The notes: a model not told the origin generated them from the letters alone. 64,000 bases of DNA from Prevotella sp. (GCA_017449025.1 JAFSKJ010000069.1:21573-85572), one strand, 5' to 3'; counted from the first letter of the stretch, positions 54,701 through 61,756 are shown. Numbers and translations are program-made.

Positions 54701-57700
54701 AGCCGCCGGCAGACAGGTCGTTAGCATGCATACTGACCGATACCCAGCAATTCTGAATATTGGCTCTATAGCTGTTCCACACGAGTCCGCCACAGTAATT
54801 GCCGCCTCCGATACTGCCCGTGAGGTGCAGATACTTGATGGTGTAGTCATAGGCAGAATTGAACATGCTGCCACCACCGTTGAGATTTATCGTATGGCCG
54901 TTGCCATCGAACGTACCCTTGAAGTTATCAGCAGAATTGCTTACTGTGAAGTCGGCATTCAGAATGGCATTCACGCTCTTAGAGCCACGGTTATTCAGTG
55001 CCGTCCGGAATGCTTCCCAGTCACTGGCATTGTTGAGGATACGGCAGAACTCCTCGGTTGCATAGCTGTTGGTACACGTAAATGTGATGTTTGCCGAATT
55101 ACGCACCCATGTCTCGCTGCCTTCGGGGTTGATGTTGACGCTGGCAGGCATGAAGAGACAGTTCTCAATGGTCACTGGACCGTTAGACCAACCCACAAAA
55201 CCGCCGTAGCAGGTACTGTTTGCACCTTCGAAACTGCCGTCAAATTTACAGTTGCGGAAGGTGGCTTTAGCATTGGAATTTGTAGCGCCGATGAATCCGC
55301 CATAAGTGGCATCGCCACTGATGGAACTCTTGAGCGTAACCGAAGACTGGCAGTTCTCAATGGTAGCTGTTAAGCCTGACATCACTTCTCCAATGAGGCC
55401 TGATGCAGTCTTAGTGCTGCTATTGATGGTGCCTGCCGTGTGTAGGTTCTTGATGGTGCAATTGCCTACAACACGGAAAGGAGCGATAATAGTCCATGTA
55501 TCCCAGTTCTTGTTGAAAGTTATCGTATGGCCGTTGCCATCGAAGGTGCCACGATAGTAAGCCGCATAGCCTCCGCCCACATAATCACTGGTCGTGATAT
55601 CGGCTGTGAGGATAGCGTTCACGTCATACTCGTTCTTGGCTTCTTCAACCTTATTGACAAACGTGGTCCAGTCGGCGGCATTACTGATGAGGAACGTCGA
55701 TGAAAATTCACTGGTGGCATAGCTGTTGATGAGCGAATATGCCCCTGAGCCCTTACGTACCCACGTTTTACAGCCATCCCCCTTGGTGGTGAGATGGTCG
55801 GGGGCAAAGAAGCAGTTGTCAATGACTACTGTGCCGTTAGTATAGCCTACGAAACCGCCGTTGTGACTACAGTTGGCACCCTCGAAAGCACCGTCGAACT
55901 TACAGTTTCGGAACGTGACATTGGCGCCGGTATTTACGATGGCTATGAAGCCACCGTTAGTGGCATTGCCATTCACACTGCTGTTGATGGCGACTGACGT
56001 TCGACAGTTCTCGATGAATACTGTTGAGTTGGGACGGACATCTCCAATAAGACCAGCAGCATGTCGTCCGCTGGTGCTGATGGTGCCAGCCACGTGCAGG
56101 TTCTTGATAGTAGCATTGCCTACATAGCGGAAGGGAGCAGAATACAACTCCGTGTCAGTTCTGTTAAAGGTCAGTGTATGGCCATTACCATCGAATGTGC
56201 CACGATAGTAAGCACTTTCACTTCTTCCCACACGCCAATCTGTCGTAATGTCGGCATAGAGGCGGGCATTCACATCATACTCGCCCCTGGCTGCTTCCAC
56301 TTTCTGGGAGAACGCCGCCCAGTCGGCCTCCGAGTGGATGGGGATGTAGAACTGCTCCACGTCGGCCAACTGGTTGATAGGCGACGTGCCGCGCTCCACA
56401 TACATATCCACGTCGTAATAGACGCAAGAGCGCGTCAGGTTCACCACTGTGTAGCGCTGTGCGCGCTCCTCGTCGTTCAGTGTGTAGGTCAGACTATCGA
56501 CCATGTCGCCCTCGCGGTTCTTCATGATGACGCGCAGCATCATCTTGGCGCGGTCATCCCACACGGCGCCATGCTCGTCGGCATACTGCCAGGCGACGCG
56601 CACGGTGTAGGCCTGCTCGTCCTCCCACTGGGCCGAGTAGTCCTGGATACGCAGCAGGTGCAGGTTGTCCATCACGCACGAGGCCGTGGCGGCGCAGCAG
56701 TTGTCGGCGCCCCAGCCCCAGTTCTGGGTGATGGTGCGGCGCACGCGGTAGGTCAGGTGGTCCAGCGTGCCGCCACCGGCGAGCATGCTCGTCTGGATGG
56801 CCTCCAGGAGCGTGCTGTCCACGTAGGTGTACAGCGTCTTCTTGTCCACCTGTGCGTAGAACGTCGAAGTGCTGATGGTGCGGAAGTCCTCCTCCTTGCC
56901 CGTCAGCGAGCGCTGAATCTCGAAGAAGTCGGTGGGCGTCAGGTCCTCATCGTCGGGATAAGGCACGCTCCACGTCAGTTCTACCTTGGGCGTGCGCTCG
57001 TCCAACGGACGCGCCATGAGGCCCACCGGGGCGTGAATCAGCGGCACGTTCTGCGGCGACGAGCCCACGCCCTCTATCAGGTAGGAGCCCTTGTCGCCCT
57101 GCGCCTTGTAGTTGCAGACCACGCGCAGGTTCTTGTGCGGCACGTTGGCATCGAGCACGATGATGCCGCTGTTCATGTTCTCAATGTCCTCCTTGAAGTA
57201 CTTGCCCGCAGCATCGCGGTACTCGTAGTACGCCTTGGTGATGCTGTCCGAGGCCAGGAACCACGGCAGTTGCAGCTTGCCCGGCGTGTTAGGGTCCATC
57301 ATCGGGGTCGAGACGAACGGCGTCAGCTTGGCGCTTGCCGCCGGCATGCTGATCTCCTTCGACTTGAGTCCTGACACCTTTACAATACTGCGAGAGGTAC
57401 CGTCGCGCTCCACATCCCAAATGAACTTCAGTTTCTTGCCCAGCAGGTTGTAAGGCACCGACCACTCGGCATTGAACTCGAAGGTCCTGCCGTCGCTGTT
57501 GCGCGACAGGGAGCGTGAACCGCCGTTGTCCTTGGTCAGTCGGAACGTGTTTCGCGAGTTGCCAAGCGTAATGTCGAAGAATCCGTCGGCAGTGGTGGTG
57601 AACTTACAGTTCAACGACGTTGCACCGTCGGCGATTTTTGTTTCGGCACTCTCCCAATGGAAGATGGTGACTGGCGCATCACCATCTACCGACACTGTGA

Positions 57701-57917
57701 GATTACCATTGTGAATCCACATGTCGAGACCGTCCTGGTCATAGACCGGCGCCGTGAAATACACGAAGTTCGAACCACCCAACTCCACTGTGTAGTTGTC
57801 CGGGTCTTCAACATAATAGGGAGTTGCCGCCGCTGTCTGTGGCAGCAGCCAGGCGAAGAGCAGACATAGCAGTAGCCACGGCCGCCCTCGCAAGATGTAT
57901 GTCGTTTTGTTGTACAT
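45744..57917 (-). CDS. Giant multi-domain surface protein (4057 aa) with C-terminal tail
   Basis: Signal peptide (L-L-L-C-L-L-F-A-W-L-L-P near the N-terminus), Fn3-like region, then three GLUG-type beta-helix modules starting near residues 525, 742 and 957, each opened by S/N-x-A-D/S-D-W-x-x-F. Next come an Fn3 domain (about 1295), three carboxypeptidase-regulatory-like domains (about 1380, 1475, 1567), an F5/8 discoidin domain (about 1792-1935, N-L-F-D-G-N-P-N-T-K-W), a long region with D-P-P-G-A-Y-S, two LamG/concanavalin-like domains (about 2950-3115 and 3160-3330), a final D-x-V-x-A-Y module and the tail WYSTSGVK ... GVYIHNGSKVVIK. An adhesin or glycan-binding surface fibre is inferred. 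The reading is unbroken over 12.2 kb. Confidence 0.88.
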   Translation of the reverse strand: MYNKTTYILRGRPWLLLCLLFAWLLPQTAAATPYYVEDPDNYTVELGGSNFVYFTAPVYDQDGLDMWIHNGNLTVSVDGDAPVTIFHWESAETKIADGATSLNCKFTTTADGFFDITLGNSRNTFRLTKDNGGSRSLSRNSDGRTFEFNAEWSVPYNLLGKKLKFIWDVERDGTSRSIVKVSGLKSKEISMPAASAKLTPFVSTPMMDPNTPGKLQLPWFLASDSITKAYYEYRDAAGKYFKEDIENMNSGIIVLDANVPHKNLRVVCNYKAQGDKGSYLIEGVGSSPQNVPLIHAPVGLMARPLDERTPKVELTWSVPYPDDEDLTPTDFFEIQRSLTGKEEDFRTISTSTFYAQVDKKTLYTYVDSTLLEAIQTSMLAGGGTLDHLTYRVRRTITQNWGWGADNCCAATASCVMDNLHLLRIQDYSAQWEDEQAYTVRVAWQYADEHGAVWDDRAKMMLRVIMKNREGDMVDSLTYTLNDEERAQRYTVVNLTRSCVYYDVDMYVERGTSPINQLADVEQFYIPIHSEADWAAFSQKVEAARGEYDVNARLYADITTDWRVGRSESAYYRGTFDGNGHTLTFNRTDTELYSAPFRYVGNATIKNLHVAGTISTSGRHAAGLIGDVRPNSTVFIENCRTSVAINSSVNGNATNGGFIAIVNTGANVTFRNCKFDGAFEGANCSHNGGFVGYTNGTVVIDNCFFAPDHLTTKGDGCKTWVRKGSGAYSLINSYATSEFSSTFLISNAADWTTFVNKVEEAKNEYDVNAILTADITTSDYVGGGYAAYYRGTFDGNGHTITFNKNWDTWTIIAPFRVVGNCTIKNLHTAGTINSSTKTASGLIGEVMSGLTATIENCQSSVTLKSSISGDATYGGFIGATNSNAKATFRNCKFDGSFEGANSTCYGGFVGWSNGPVTIENCLFMPASVNINPEGSETWVRNSANITFTCTNSYATEEFCRILNNASDWEAFRTALNNRGSKSVNAILNADFTVSNSADNFKGTFDGNGHTINLNGGGSMFNSAYDYTIKYLHLTGSIGGGNYCGGLVWNSYRANIQNCWVSVSMHANDLSAGGFIGHGHDTQHTINNCLFDGAISAGNDGAVGDNSYVGAFIGYAGDIGFATITNCLENGHYYYVGARALGFEGRQRIGNNGVSDNNYSYGDRDEWYDIDKAVSNVSEMVQKLGDGWYADGNDARPKMPRRELWNSVGSLSASDLASRLGTGWYVGDGKVLPVLNSSIIGATDEDLAHYFSSGWTMEGDNLVPATTTVEYQEYATVNDPNLKGLFYHKNTGTIDSVLMTTTRQSSVLLSWDTDHKPIDYFRVLRRVVGQGDDQWQEVATGLTDLSYEDTSVSPLLTYQYKVEAVNDCEGITTTETEVKVGECKHTGRVEGYVRFNDGTGAPGIWVAINYDGNEVTRVQTDESGYFEQDELSYQGQTAATYSVGPVAESGINIDPMLVTFDATSNNVTLREFTIENGRRFSGYVMYDGTSIPVKGVNFLVDGNRIHNAQGKYVETDYDGSFSFRVLDGQHTIQAVMDKHVFTNDGWYKNSQKQNLTADVAGIYFYDATKVTLTGRVVGGDDQGQKPLLNNLSQNNLGDSLTVVLTLEGDNTSWLVYDNQHPNRTEREEVVRHPRNGDKHYTTVKTERKRMTVWPDATTGEYTLQLPPVRWKVQQVYCKGYPTLFQEGQVSEVIDLTDCLDTLKVSYDGIYYDADEERVENPTAKYHAVYNRIYHSPVEVTYKQVGYDSFDYFGDKTYAATELTGEVTQIPLVYQTIAGYTNYINPFEKYTHTPNITPQDASHVKSGNDSYENLFDGNPNTKWCVVSDDCGWWVTFKTDKLVSLSTLDLTTGDDTQTYDGRNPKAMRLLGRATESDEWTVLMETADAGMGAYNLKTYNFDVPDHSFCQFFRFEVLSTTWGNIGTYEGYELQLGELSLTCRGNIDSKPTDDHGPEPVLANYPTYTFGYPVFSIGRKYNIQLQVGERYQYNNDPLGRADMVPLKGGVAYMQNGMRAMSFDDQNTIKEPQKLDSLGQCVFTLKADQTSNMSYCLRTVTFTVERDGTFIQAEPLQGYVMNMFPVGAGQDIMTEGAPILYDILRDPPGAYSTNTLAKGATINYSYMMNLSLAAGLFANLKVGDKLETVTAQVLAPEGIGTAVGPIHGADQSDSNIDMFVYNGSGSKAFSHTMVVGNNVSTSGDPSMVGADADLYIGSVQNVVVKPMSTIRAVTNDMLKGMAARLGKDNIQYLSKTKVESEVGKYADYGTVSVIASGLDAKGDTIHLIRDLALGYGPKIQSNFIYSQKQLLTQIIPTKAKEIIDLMYLGTKEEAQTIADNTQKPVYLSLRMPTDSTFAVVNKKIDGHAYNTTIDTPQPGINYLVVLPTHAAEEDFSDEVGEKYQIIKAWADMIAQNESEKLHARDKLNNFDVAGAAGVNYSETFDASYSSSWSNYFPIATEVDYFGLGAGASQAFSAIGIAGSFASAIALSLKEMNAWATPTVSGVHMDLDDGTSSSVTFAGKYLRWSLFPIASYTSVGADSEARSYNRTESFTIACDPASHLNVDVYRAYYDGSDQSKDVPVTNVFTNDNFNSFYDMVSDQVSQSLKAVNINGPRGFIFRTIAGATQNPWEDQRVTKVYSPGTQLDARTLKIVNPKIRLDKQSVSGVAIDDAARFTVYVGNDSEKPEATDGLTLLQVFVPDQLNPQGAKISINGQTLTTAGMTVTCTSGTETALQMEVRAGQGFDYEGLVIGVMSPTDAEHTYAMTTFDVHFLREAGGVAIATPGDKWVLNTNAQKDGKLGWYIPVTINGFDRHQHNFDHIEFQYKESQRGDDSWTNLCSYYASDSLMAMANGVRELIPENGNIVTQFYGEGWVMERSYDLRAVLFCRNGNDFLTTSSKVISGIKDTRRPQLFGTPEPKSGLLTAGDDIVFNFSEDIEYNYLSAITNFEVKGEVNNNSLSEMVSVQFDGATASVESEAKRNFSGKSVTIDLMVKPTETGKEMPLFSHGSNGQKLQLWLTSDFKLKAVVNDQTLTANVEMPKNIFQQVALVLNQTDSVMTLYHGGVEVGRQKLTSLYYGTGPLIFGRTNEHDRSESTFYEGCMMEARLWYNAMDGTLIGSTYGGHHLTGYEKDLVDYYPMNEGSGDYVIDHTQGANAKLMGASWAIPQGLSLHLEKADKGVQLDKNAINRTDEQDYTLMFWFKTDAEGRGTLLSNGRGLKEDNGAENQFHIGFEGDKLMYRSNGFATEVPGDWSDGQWHHYAMTVNRGRSVANIYVDKELRTTFETDSLGGISGGYPLIGASRYDVVNEKDTLLRQDGLTPLKGNVDELMFFAQALPERLVDTYATKSPNGDEAGLLTYLPFDRQERQKDNSIELVPYVYSKKLYLDDQGKPRYQLDPETKKPTDTLVRDYLFVDDEEVVLTHFDKTQSAPVVPYEEVTNLKFSFIGRGNQVLVELDESNAKLNHRNIYVTLRDIEDLNGNTMASPQTACYYVTNSSLQWLVNRFDATIKYGSGEGTELPFYNNGAQSHTYTIENCPRWLKLSKYSDAIAPQTMDYVTATVSKDLNIGTYNEILYLTDEDGITEPFYLNLTIEGDQPEWADTIDRSLLQNSMSISGQVYLYGELDTDSRDIVGVFDNENVCHGFANISHNVQTGENGLYLTIYDNQASGRELNFRLWQYSTGREIVLTPDQAITFQKSGVLGTDTPVRFDGGEAFVQNFSLKEGWNWVSFNVSSDQLNDVNKLLSSMPWSNGDILTDMGSDMTLTYKKKRWIAKGSTQGLSISPKKAYAIKVQKDCTFPIGGTVVKEKADRTITVKQGWNAIGYTPMTNLTVETALSDYYDYAQQGDVIKSHTEFAYFTKSGNTGRWRGSLQYMKPGEGYMLLRKGATRASFSYPFFELDSNFHEDWSLGARSSAAASQARHTMSVSATVAGVELQDGDKVVAYIPGGEMVGEAVVDKTTEAAEATEPLYLSIGCDDAAAVRFAIAREGKIVASTPKTMTFSADAVVGSPDQPTVLSFTEGTPTDISFILGGDDEGQWYSTSGVKLPHRPTEKGVYIHNGSKVVIK

Positions 57918-58104
57918 AAAATAATTTAAACATTTATAAACTATAATCTTTTATTTCCTCTTTGCGAGATTTCTGCCCCAAGGGGCAATTACTCGCCTGT
58001 CGGCGATACTCGTTCTTTTTCTTTCCTGACACCAAACGGATTCCGCCGAGACTCCTCACGGATGTCTCGGCGGATAAAAATCTTCGGGGGGAAATGTCGG
58101 TGTG

Positions 58105-58285
58105 TTACTCGTGCTTGTCCCTTTCTATCCAGTTCTCAATCTGTATGCCCCTGATGTTCTGGAAGTCCTTCACATTTTCCGTCACCAGAATCATCTTCTT
58201 GGCAACGGCTGTGCAGCCTATCAGCAGGTCGAACTCGCCCGTGGGCGTGCCAGCCAGCGCCAGTATTGCTTTTGCTTCATGGCTC
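58105..58285 (-). pseudogene. VapC-type PIN toxin, N-terminal part deleted
   Basis: Reads E-A-K-A-I-L-A-L-A-G-T-P-T-G-E-F-D-L-L-I-G then I-L-V-T-E-N-V-K-D-F-Q-N-I and ends I-E-N-W-I-E-R-D-K-H-E. This is the C-terminal third of a VapC PIN domain (last acidic residues in E-F-D and T-E-N). No start codon and none of the first 80 or so residues are present; the fragment joins directly to the end of the antitoxin gene. A deletion is the simplest explanation. Confidence 0.7.
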
Positions 58286-58561
58286 GTTCAGAAATTTGTC
58301 CCAGAATTCATCTCTGCAGCTCTTCACATGGCGGGCATCGCGGATAGCCTTGTTGATGTCCTCAACCGCCATGAAATGCTCATCGTCCCACATCCCTGCG
58401 AAGTCATCGGCCGTGTATTTTTTCTTTGCCTTTTTCTCAGCAACAGCTGGGCGCAGGGCATCACTCAGCCGCATAATAAGGGCGAGTTTCACCTCGTTGC
58501 TAGCATCCTTGATGAGGTTCCAGTAATTGTCGGATTCCTGTTTCAGTACTAATGCTGTCAT
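58277..58561 (-). CDS. Antitoxin-like protein of the broken PIN locus
   Basis: A 94-residue protein beginning M-T-A-L-V-L-K-Q-E-S-D-N-Y-W-N-L-I-K and ending R-D-E-F-W-D-K-F-L-N-E-P. It has a helical, acidic middle with A-D-D-F-A-G-M-W-D-D, as in antitoxins that wrap a PIN partner. The ATG at 58561 follows a TACCTTTG promoter. Intact although the toxin is destroyed. Confidence 0.7.
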   Translation of the reverse strand: MTALVLKQESDNYWNLIKDASNEVKLALIMRLSDALRPAVAEKKAKKKYTADDFAGMWDDEHFMAVEDINKAIRDARHVKSCRDEFWDKFLNEP

Positions 58562-58596
58562 ATCTTTCTTGTTGTGTTTAATGCACATTGACGGTG

Positions 58597-58604
58597 CAAA
58601 GGTA
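58597..58604 (-). promoter_or_regulatory. -7 box of the orphan antitoxin
   Basis: TACCTTTG on the minus strand, 36 bases before the ATG at 58561. Confidence 0.55.
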
Positions 58605-58710
58605 CGAATAAGCGAGCGAAAATGCAAATAAATTTGCGATTTTCCGAGCGTGAGTACCTTCGACGAAGTCAAAGGTACGACAATTTTCCTGAAACGCCTA
58701 TCTTTTTCCC

Positions 58711-58963
58711 GAATTTTTCGACCTGTGCGGTTGAAATGACGCTGAAAGCGTCTTCGCTCAGTAACCGCAGCGTCCGAAGGACCTGCGGAAGTAGGAACAC
58801 TACGAATGCACTCTGAAAGAGTGCCCCAGCAGCAGTATAGGGCGACCCCTACAGGGTCGTTGTCCTCCCCTCTGCTTCTCCGGGGGTGCTTCGCACCACA
58901 CGGTTATTGAGAGGTGACCGCGTTGCGGTCATACTGCTGTTCAACCGCACAGCACGGATTTTT
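58711..58963. repeat. Family A MITE-like repeat, copy 3
   Basis: About 250 bases with inverted ends (TTCGACCTGTGCGGTTGA ... TCAACCGCACAGCACGG) and the full series of internal hairpins, same orientation as 44585. It occupies most of the gap 58605-59052. The remainder repeats words from 58005-58090 (CTCCTCACGGATGTCTCGG, AAAAATCTTCGGGGG). Confidence 0.8.
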
Positions 58964-59052
58964 TTATCCGTTTGTGTCAGTATGTCAAAAACGGATGCCG
59001 CAGGGACTCCTCACGGATGTCTCGGCGAATAAAAATCTTCGGGGGTGGTGAA

Positions 59053-59472
59053 TCAGTTCTCTATCAGCTCCAGCCCTTGTCCCCGGTAGAACGGGAACTT
59101 CTCATCATCGCTGATGAGGGGGATACCGTTGCATAGGGCGTGCGAGATGATGAGGTGGTCGCTGGGGTCGTAATGCTCCTGCGCCTCGTTGATTTCGAGA
59201 CGGGCGTAGCGTTCGTAGTGCTCTTTGTGGAGGTAGAGGATCTGGAAATGAGCTTCCTCCTCCACCGACCTTATCATGTCTTGTGGTGTCTTCCACCATC
59301 GTCGGATGTGCGGCTTGTTGTTCCACAACAGCACAAACTCACGCAGCGACTCGGCACTGAGGTAAATCACGTTCTCATAGTCATCGAGAATAGCCCTTAC
59401 GTCACGTGAAAGGTTCTCTGGCTCCTTGGCGTACCAGATGTAGATGTGGGTATCAATGATGTACCGCTGCAT
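59053..59472 (-). CDS. PIN-domain toxin (VapC-like ribonuclease)
   Basis: A 139-residue protein with the PIN acidic residues in place: Y-I-I-D-T-H-I-Y-I-W (Asp6), S-A-E-S-L-R-E-F (Glu), Y-D-P-S-D-H-L-I-I-S-H-A (Asp) and I-S-D-D-E-K-F (Asp). This type cuts tRNA or other RNA when freed from its antitoxin. Its start overlaps the antitoxin gene by 20 bases. It appears intact, unlike the PIN genes at 9083 and 58105. Confidence 0.87.
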   Translation of the reverse strand: MQRYIIDTHIYIWYAKEPENLSRDVRAILDDYENVIYLSAESLREFVLLWNNKPHIRRWWKTPQDMIRSVEEEAHFQILYLHKEHYERYARLEINEAQEHYDPSDHLIISHALCNGIPLISDDEKFPFYRGQGLELIEN

Positions 59473-59617
59473 ACCGTGGCCTCGAGTCGAGATTAGTAAC
59501 CAGTCTTACTGCATCATCGAGGGCAATCTTGTCCTCTTCGGTCAGCGGCCCCCAGCCTCTGAGCTTGGCAAAATAATCCATCCGCTCTCTCCTGTTCTTG
59601 AACTTTTTTTCTTCCAT
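59453..59617 (-). CDS. Antitoxin of the PIN-domain locus
   Basis: A 54-residue basic-then-acidic protein (M-E-E-K-K-F-K-N-R-R-E-R-M-D-Y-F-A-K-L-R-G-W at the start). Size, position and overlap with the toxin gene show its role. The ATG at 59617 is preferred over an earlier frame start because the promoter TACCTTTG lies at 59724-59731. No clear DNA-binding fold can be named. Confidence 0.75.
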   Translation of the reverse strand: MEEKKFKNRRERMDYFAKLRGWGPLTEEDKIALDDAVRLVTNLDSRPRYAAVHH

Positions 59618-59709
59618 AATCTTCGTTATTTTGAGTTTCACGCTGCAAGGACGGTGCAAGCTGAACGCAATCATACTTGTTTGAATTGCTGAGGCGCAGC
59701 CCGTTCTCG

Positions 59710-59731
59710 CAGCCTTTCGGCTGCAAAGGTA
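59710..59731 (-). promoter_or_regulatory. Promoter and small hairpin of the PIN locus
   Basis: TACCTTTG on the minus strand at 59724-59731, next to the short hairpin GCAGCC-TTTC-GGCTGC (59710-59725), a possible operator. Confidence 0.5.
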
Positions 59732-59850
59732 CGACAATTTTCCGAGAATCCTTTCTTTTCCCCGATTTTTTTATCCGTTTGTGTCAGTATGTCAAAGATC
59801 GCTTGGAGCGTGTTTCCTTCTTAGTCGCCTTCCGGCGAGGCCTGGCGGCC

Positions 59851-60018
59851 TTATCGCAGGTCGTCTGTGTCGTCCACGCCGTTGCTGTCAAAGGAGAACC
59901 CTTCGCTATTGCTAACGCTATTCACAGCTCTGCCGCTGCCGCTAACCGTCAGCATCTGGTTTGCGGCCTGTAGCCTGACGACCAGGATCTTGGGTTTTGT
60001 GTATGTTGTCTTCTTCAT
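59851..60018 (-). CDS. Small YxxP-type peptide following tail protein (55 aa)
   Basis: Starts MKKTTYTKPKILVVRLQ, has an L-T-V-S-G-S-G core and ends S-N-G-V-D-D-T-D-D-L-R. It begins 12 bases after the stop of the GLUG tail protein at 60031-61560 and is in the same unit. It shares the N-terminal pattern (K-x-x-Y-x-K-P-x-x-x-V-V-x-L) with the peptide at 4265 and the acidic end with the one at 16918. Function unknown. Confidence 0.75.
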   Translation of the reverse strand: MKKTTYTKPKILVVRLQAANQMLTVSGSGRAVNSVSNSEGFSFDSNGVDDTDDLR

Positions 60019-60030
60019 TTTGTTGTTCTT

Positions 60031-61560
60031 TTACTTAATTATTACCTTTCGTCCATTGTGGATATACAGCCCAGCCACCGTCGGCTGTCTGTTGAGCCTG
60101 CGACCGTCGAGAGAGTACCATGCATCGGAAGCAGTGTGATCCGTGAAATACGTTGTTGTTATTCCCGTATCCTCGCCGTCGCCGAAGTCGAGCACGAAGC
60201 TGCGGACAGCCTTGCTGCCGTCGGTGGCGACAGGAATCTCGAAGTAGGCGCGGAAGGCATTCAGCATAGGTGTTGCATTGTCCTTGGCATACCCCAGCTT
60301 GTTGCCGGATGTTAACAGCAGGATTTTGTCACGGTTGGTGTCGTTGATGGTCAGCGGAGAATAATTGCCCTTGAACGTGCCGCCCGTGAAGCTGACATCC
60401 GTTGGGATATTGGTGTTGGCGATGGTTACACCGCTGAATACTGGATTATCAATAGTATTGTTGATGGTGGCCATTATAGGCACGGCGTAGTTGCCACTGG
60501 CTTGCCAGTTGCTTGAGCCAAGGGTTGAAACAAGGCCGGAGGTTGATTCATTGCTCTTCTGATAGCAGTTCGTTTCCGTATTTGTGCCATTACCCTGAAT
60601 CATGCTGACCGTTCCAGTAGTGTTGTATGTTCCGTTAGCCAGACAATTGCTTATGGTAGTTGTGACACCAGAGTCTGACCAGCCGCAGATGATGCCCACA
60701 GCTGCAGAACCACCAGTAATAGTGCCAGAGTAAAGGCAGTTAGTGATAGTAGTATTTGACTGACCAGATGCCTGGGCGAACCCGAGCACTCCTGCACAGT
60801 GGTCCCCAGAGTTGCAAGTCACGTCAACAGCCACCTCACAATTAGTGATGGTGTTGGTGCTGCCGAAGGCAAATCCTACCAGTCCGGCGCAGTGAAGGGC
60901 CCCATTCACGCTGCCTGTCACCTTCAAATTCTTGATGGTTGCATCTTGGATGCAGAAGAAGGGAGCCACGCCTTGGGCTGAGTTATCCTGAATGTCACAG
61001 GTGATGGTGTGGCCACCGCCGTCGAATATACCCTCGAAGGACTTGTCTGTAGTTCCCACCATATTACCTTCTATATCGATGTCGTCAGCAAGAAGCACAG
61101 TCATTCCTTCGTAAGTATTGCCCTCAGACACATTATTAGCAAACGTGTTCCAGTCTGCTGCCGATCTTATGGTGAAGTAATTGTCCCACCTCACGATATA
61201 CGGCTTGCCAGCCACGATAGCTCCTACAGTATTGAAGTTCAGTGTCAGCGTACCGTAATTGTCCAGGTTCGACGTAGTAAGGAGTTCCTTGATGGTAGCA
61301 CCGTGAAGGGGGTGCGATTCAACGTCAATCTGTGCTTTTGTCACGCCGAACGGCAGGCACAACGTGTTCCAGTCGCCATCGCGGTAGAGGGTGCGGCCGC
61401 TGAGTGTCACATTACATTTATTTCCAGCGTTCGAAGAAATTGCCGAACTGTTGTCTCTACTACAGTTGAACGACAAATCAGTTTGTCCCCATGTCACTTG
61501 TGCCCCGACAACCATCAGGGCGAGGATTGAGAAGCGTTTAAGTCTTTTAAGCTTTTTCAT
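60031..61560 (-). CDS. GLUG-module exported tail protein
   Basis: A 509-residue protein. The start at 61560 gives a signal peptide (M-K-K-L-K-R-L-K-R-F-S-I-L-A-L...W-G-Q); the frame is open further up only through the direct-repeat array. Order: beta domain with W-N-T-L-C-L-P-F-G-V (about 60), module opening R-S-A-A-D-W-N-T-F (about 130), GLUG beta-helix repeats (150-300), the domain N-P-V-F-S-G-V-T-I ... R-A-Y-F-E-I (from about 373), and the tail WYSLDGRR ... GLYIHNGRKVIIK. Closest relative in the window is the broken gene at 12176. Surface adhesin or binding role is inferred. Small peptide gene follows. Confidence 0.85.
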   Translation of the reverse strand: MKKLKRLKRFSILALMVVGAQVTWGQTDLSFNCSRDNSSAISSNAGNKCNVTLSGRTLYRDGDWNTLCLPFGVTKAQIDVESHPLHGATIKELLTTSNLDNYGTLTLNFNTVGAIVAGKPYIVRWDNYFTIRSAADWNTFANNVSEGNTYEGMTVLLADDIDIEGNMVGTTDKSFEGIFDGGGHTITCDIQDNSAQGVAPFFCIQDATIKNLKVTGSVNGALHCAGLVGFAFGSTNTITNCEVAVDVTCNSGDHCAGVLGFAQASGQSNTTITNCLYSGTITGGSAAVGIICGWSDSGVTTTISNCLANGTYNTTGTVSMIQGNGTNTETNCYQKSNESTSGLVSTLGSSNWQASGNYAVPIMATINNTIDNPVFSGVTIANTNIPTDVSFTGGTFKGNYSPLTINDTNRDKILLLTSGNKLGYAKDNATPMLNAFRAYFEIPVATDGSKAVRSFVLDFGDGEDTGITTTYFTDHTASDAWYSLDGRRLNRQPTVAGLYIHNGRKVIIK

Positions 61561-61574
61561 CTTCCGTTTATTTA

Positions 61575-61756
61575 TTTCCGTTAATTTTCGCACAAAGTTA
61601 ATGAATATTTTCCAAACTGCAAAGGCAAAAAGACGTCTCATCGCAATTTTTGCAGATTTTGAAAGAGATTTTGCATATTTTGAAAGTCGATTGCATATTT
61701 TGAAAGTCGATTGCATATTTTGAAAGTCCAATCTGTCGTTGAATGGTTACGACAAC
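61575..61756 (-). promoter_or_regulatory. Promoter, direct-repeat array and family D hairpin of the GLUG gene
   Basis: On the minus strand: family D hairpin (61734-61756), then four copies of TTTCAAAATATGCAA (at 61711-61725, 61691-61705, 61671-61685 and 61650-61664, the last with one change), spaced 20, 20 and 21 bases; then TTTG, 19 bases, TAACTTTG (about 61593-61600), a good promoter. The order is the same as at 11892-12075. Confidence 0.7.

Noticed and set aside
57962-58552. A 196-codon plus-strand frame
   Set aside because: It is antisense to the antitoxin at 58277-58561 and the PIN fragment at 58105, both of which match known families on the minus strand.
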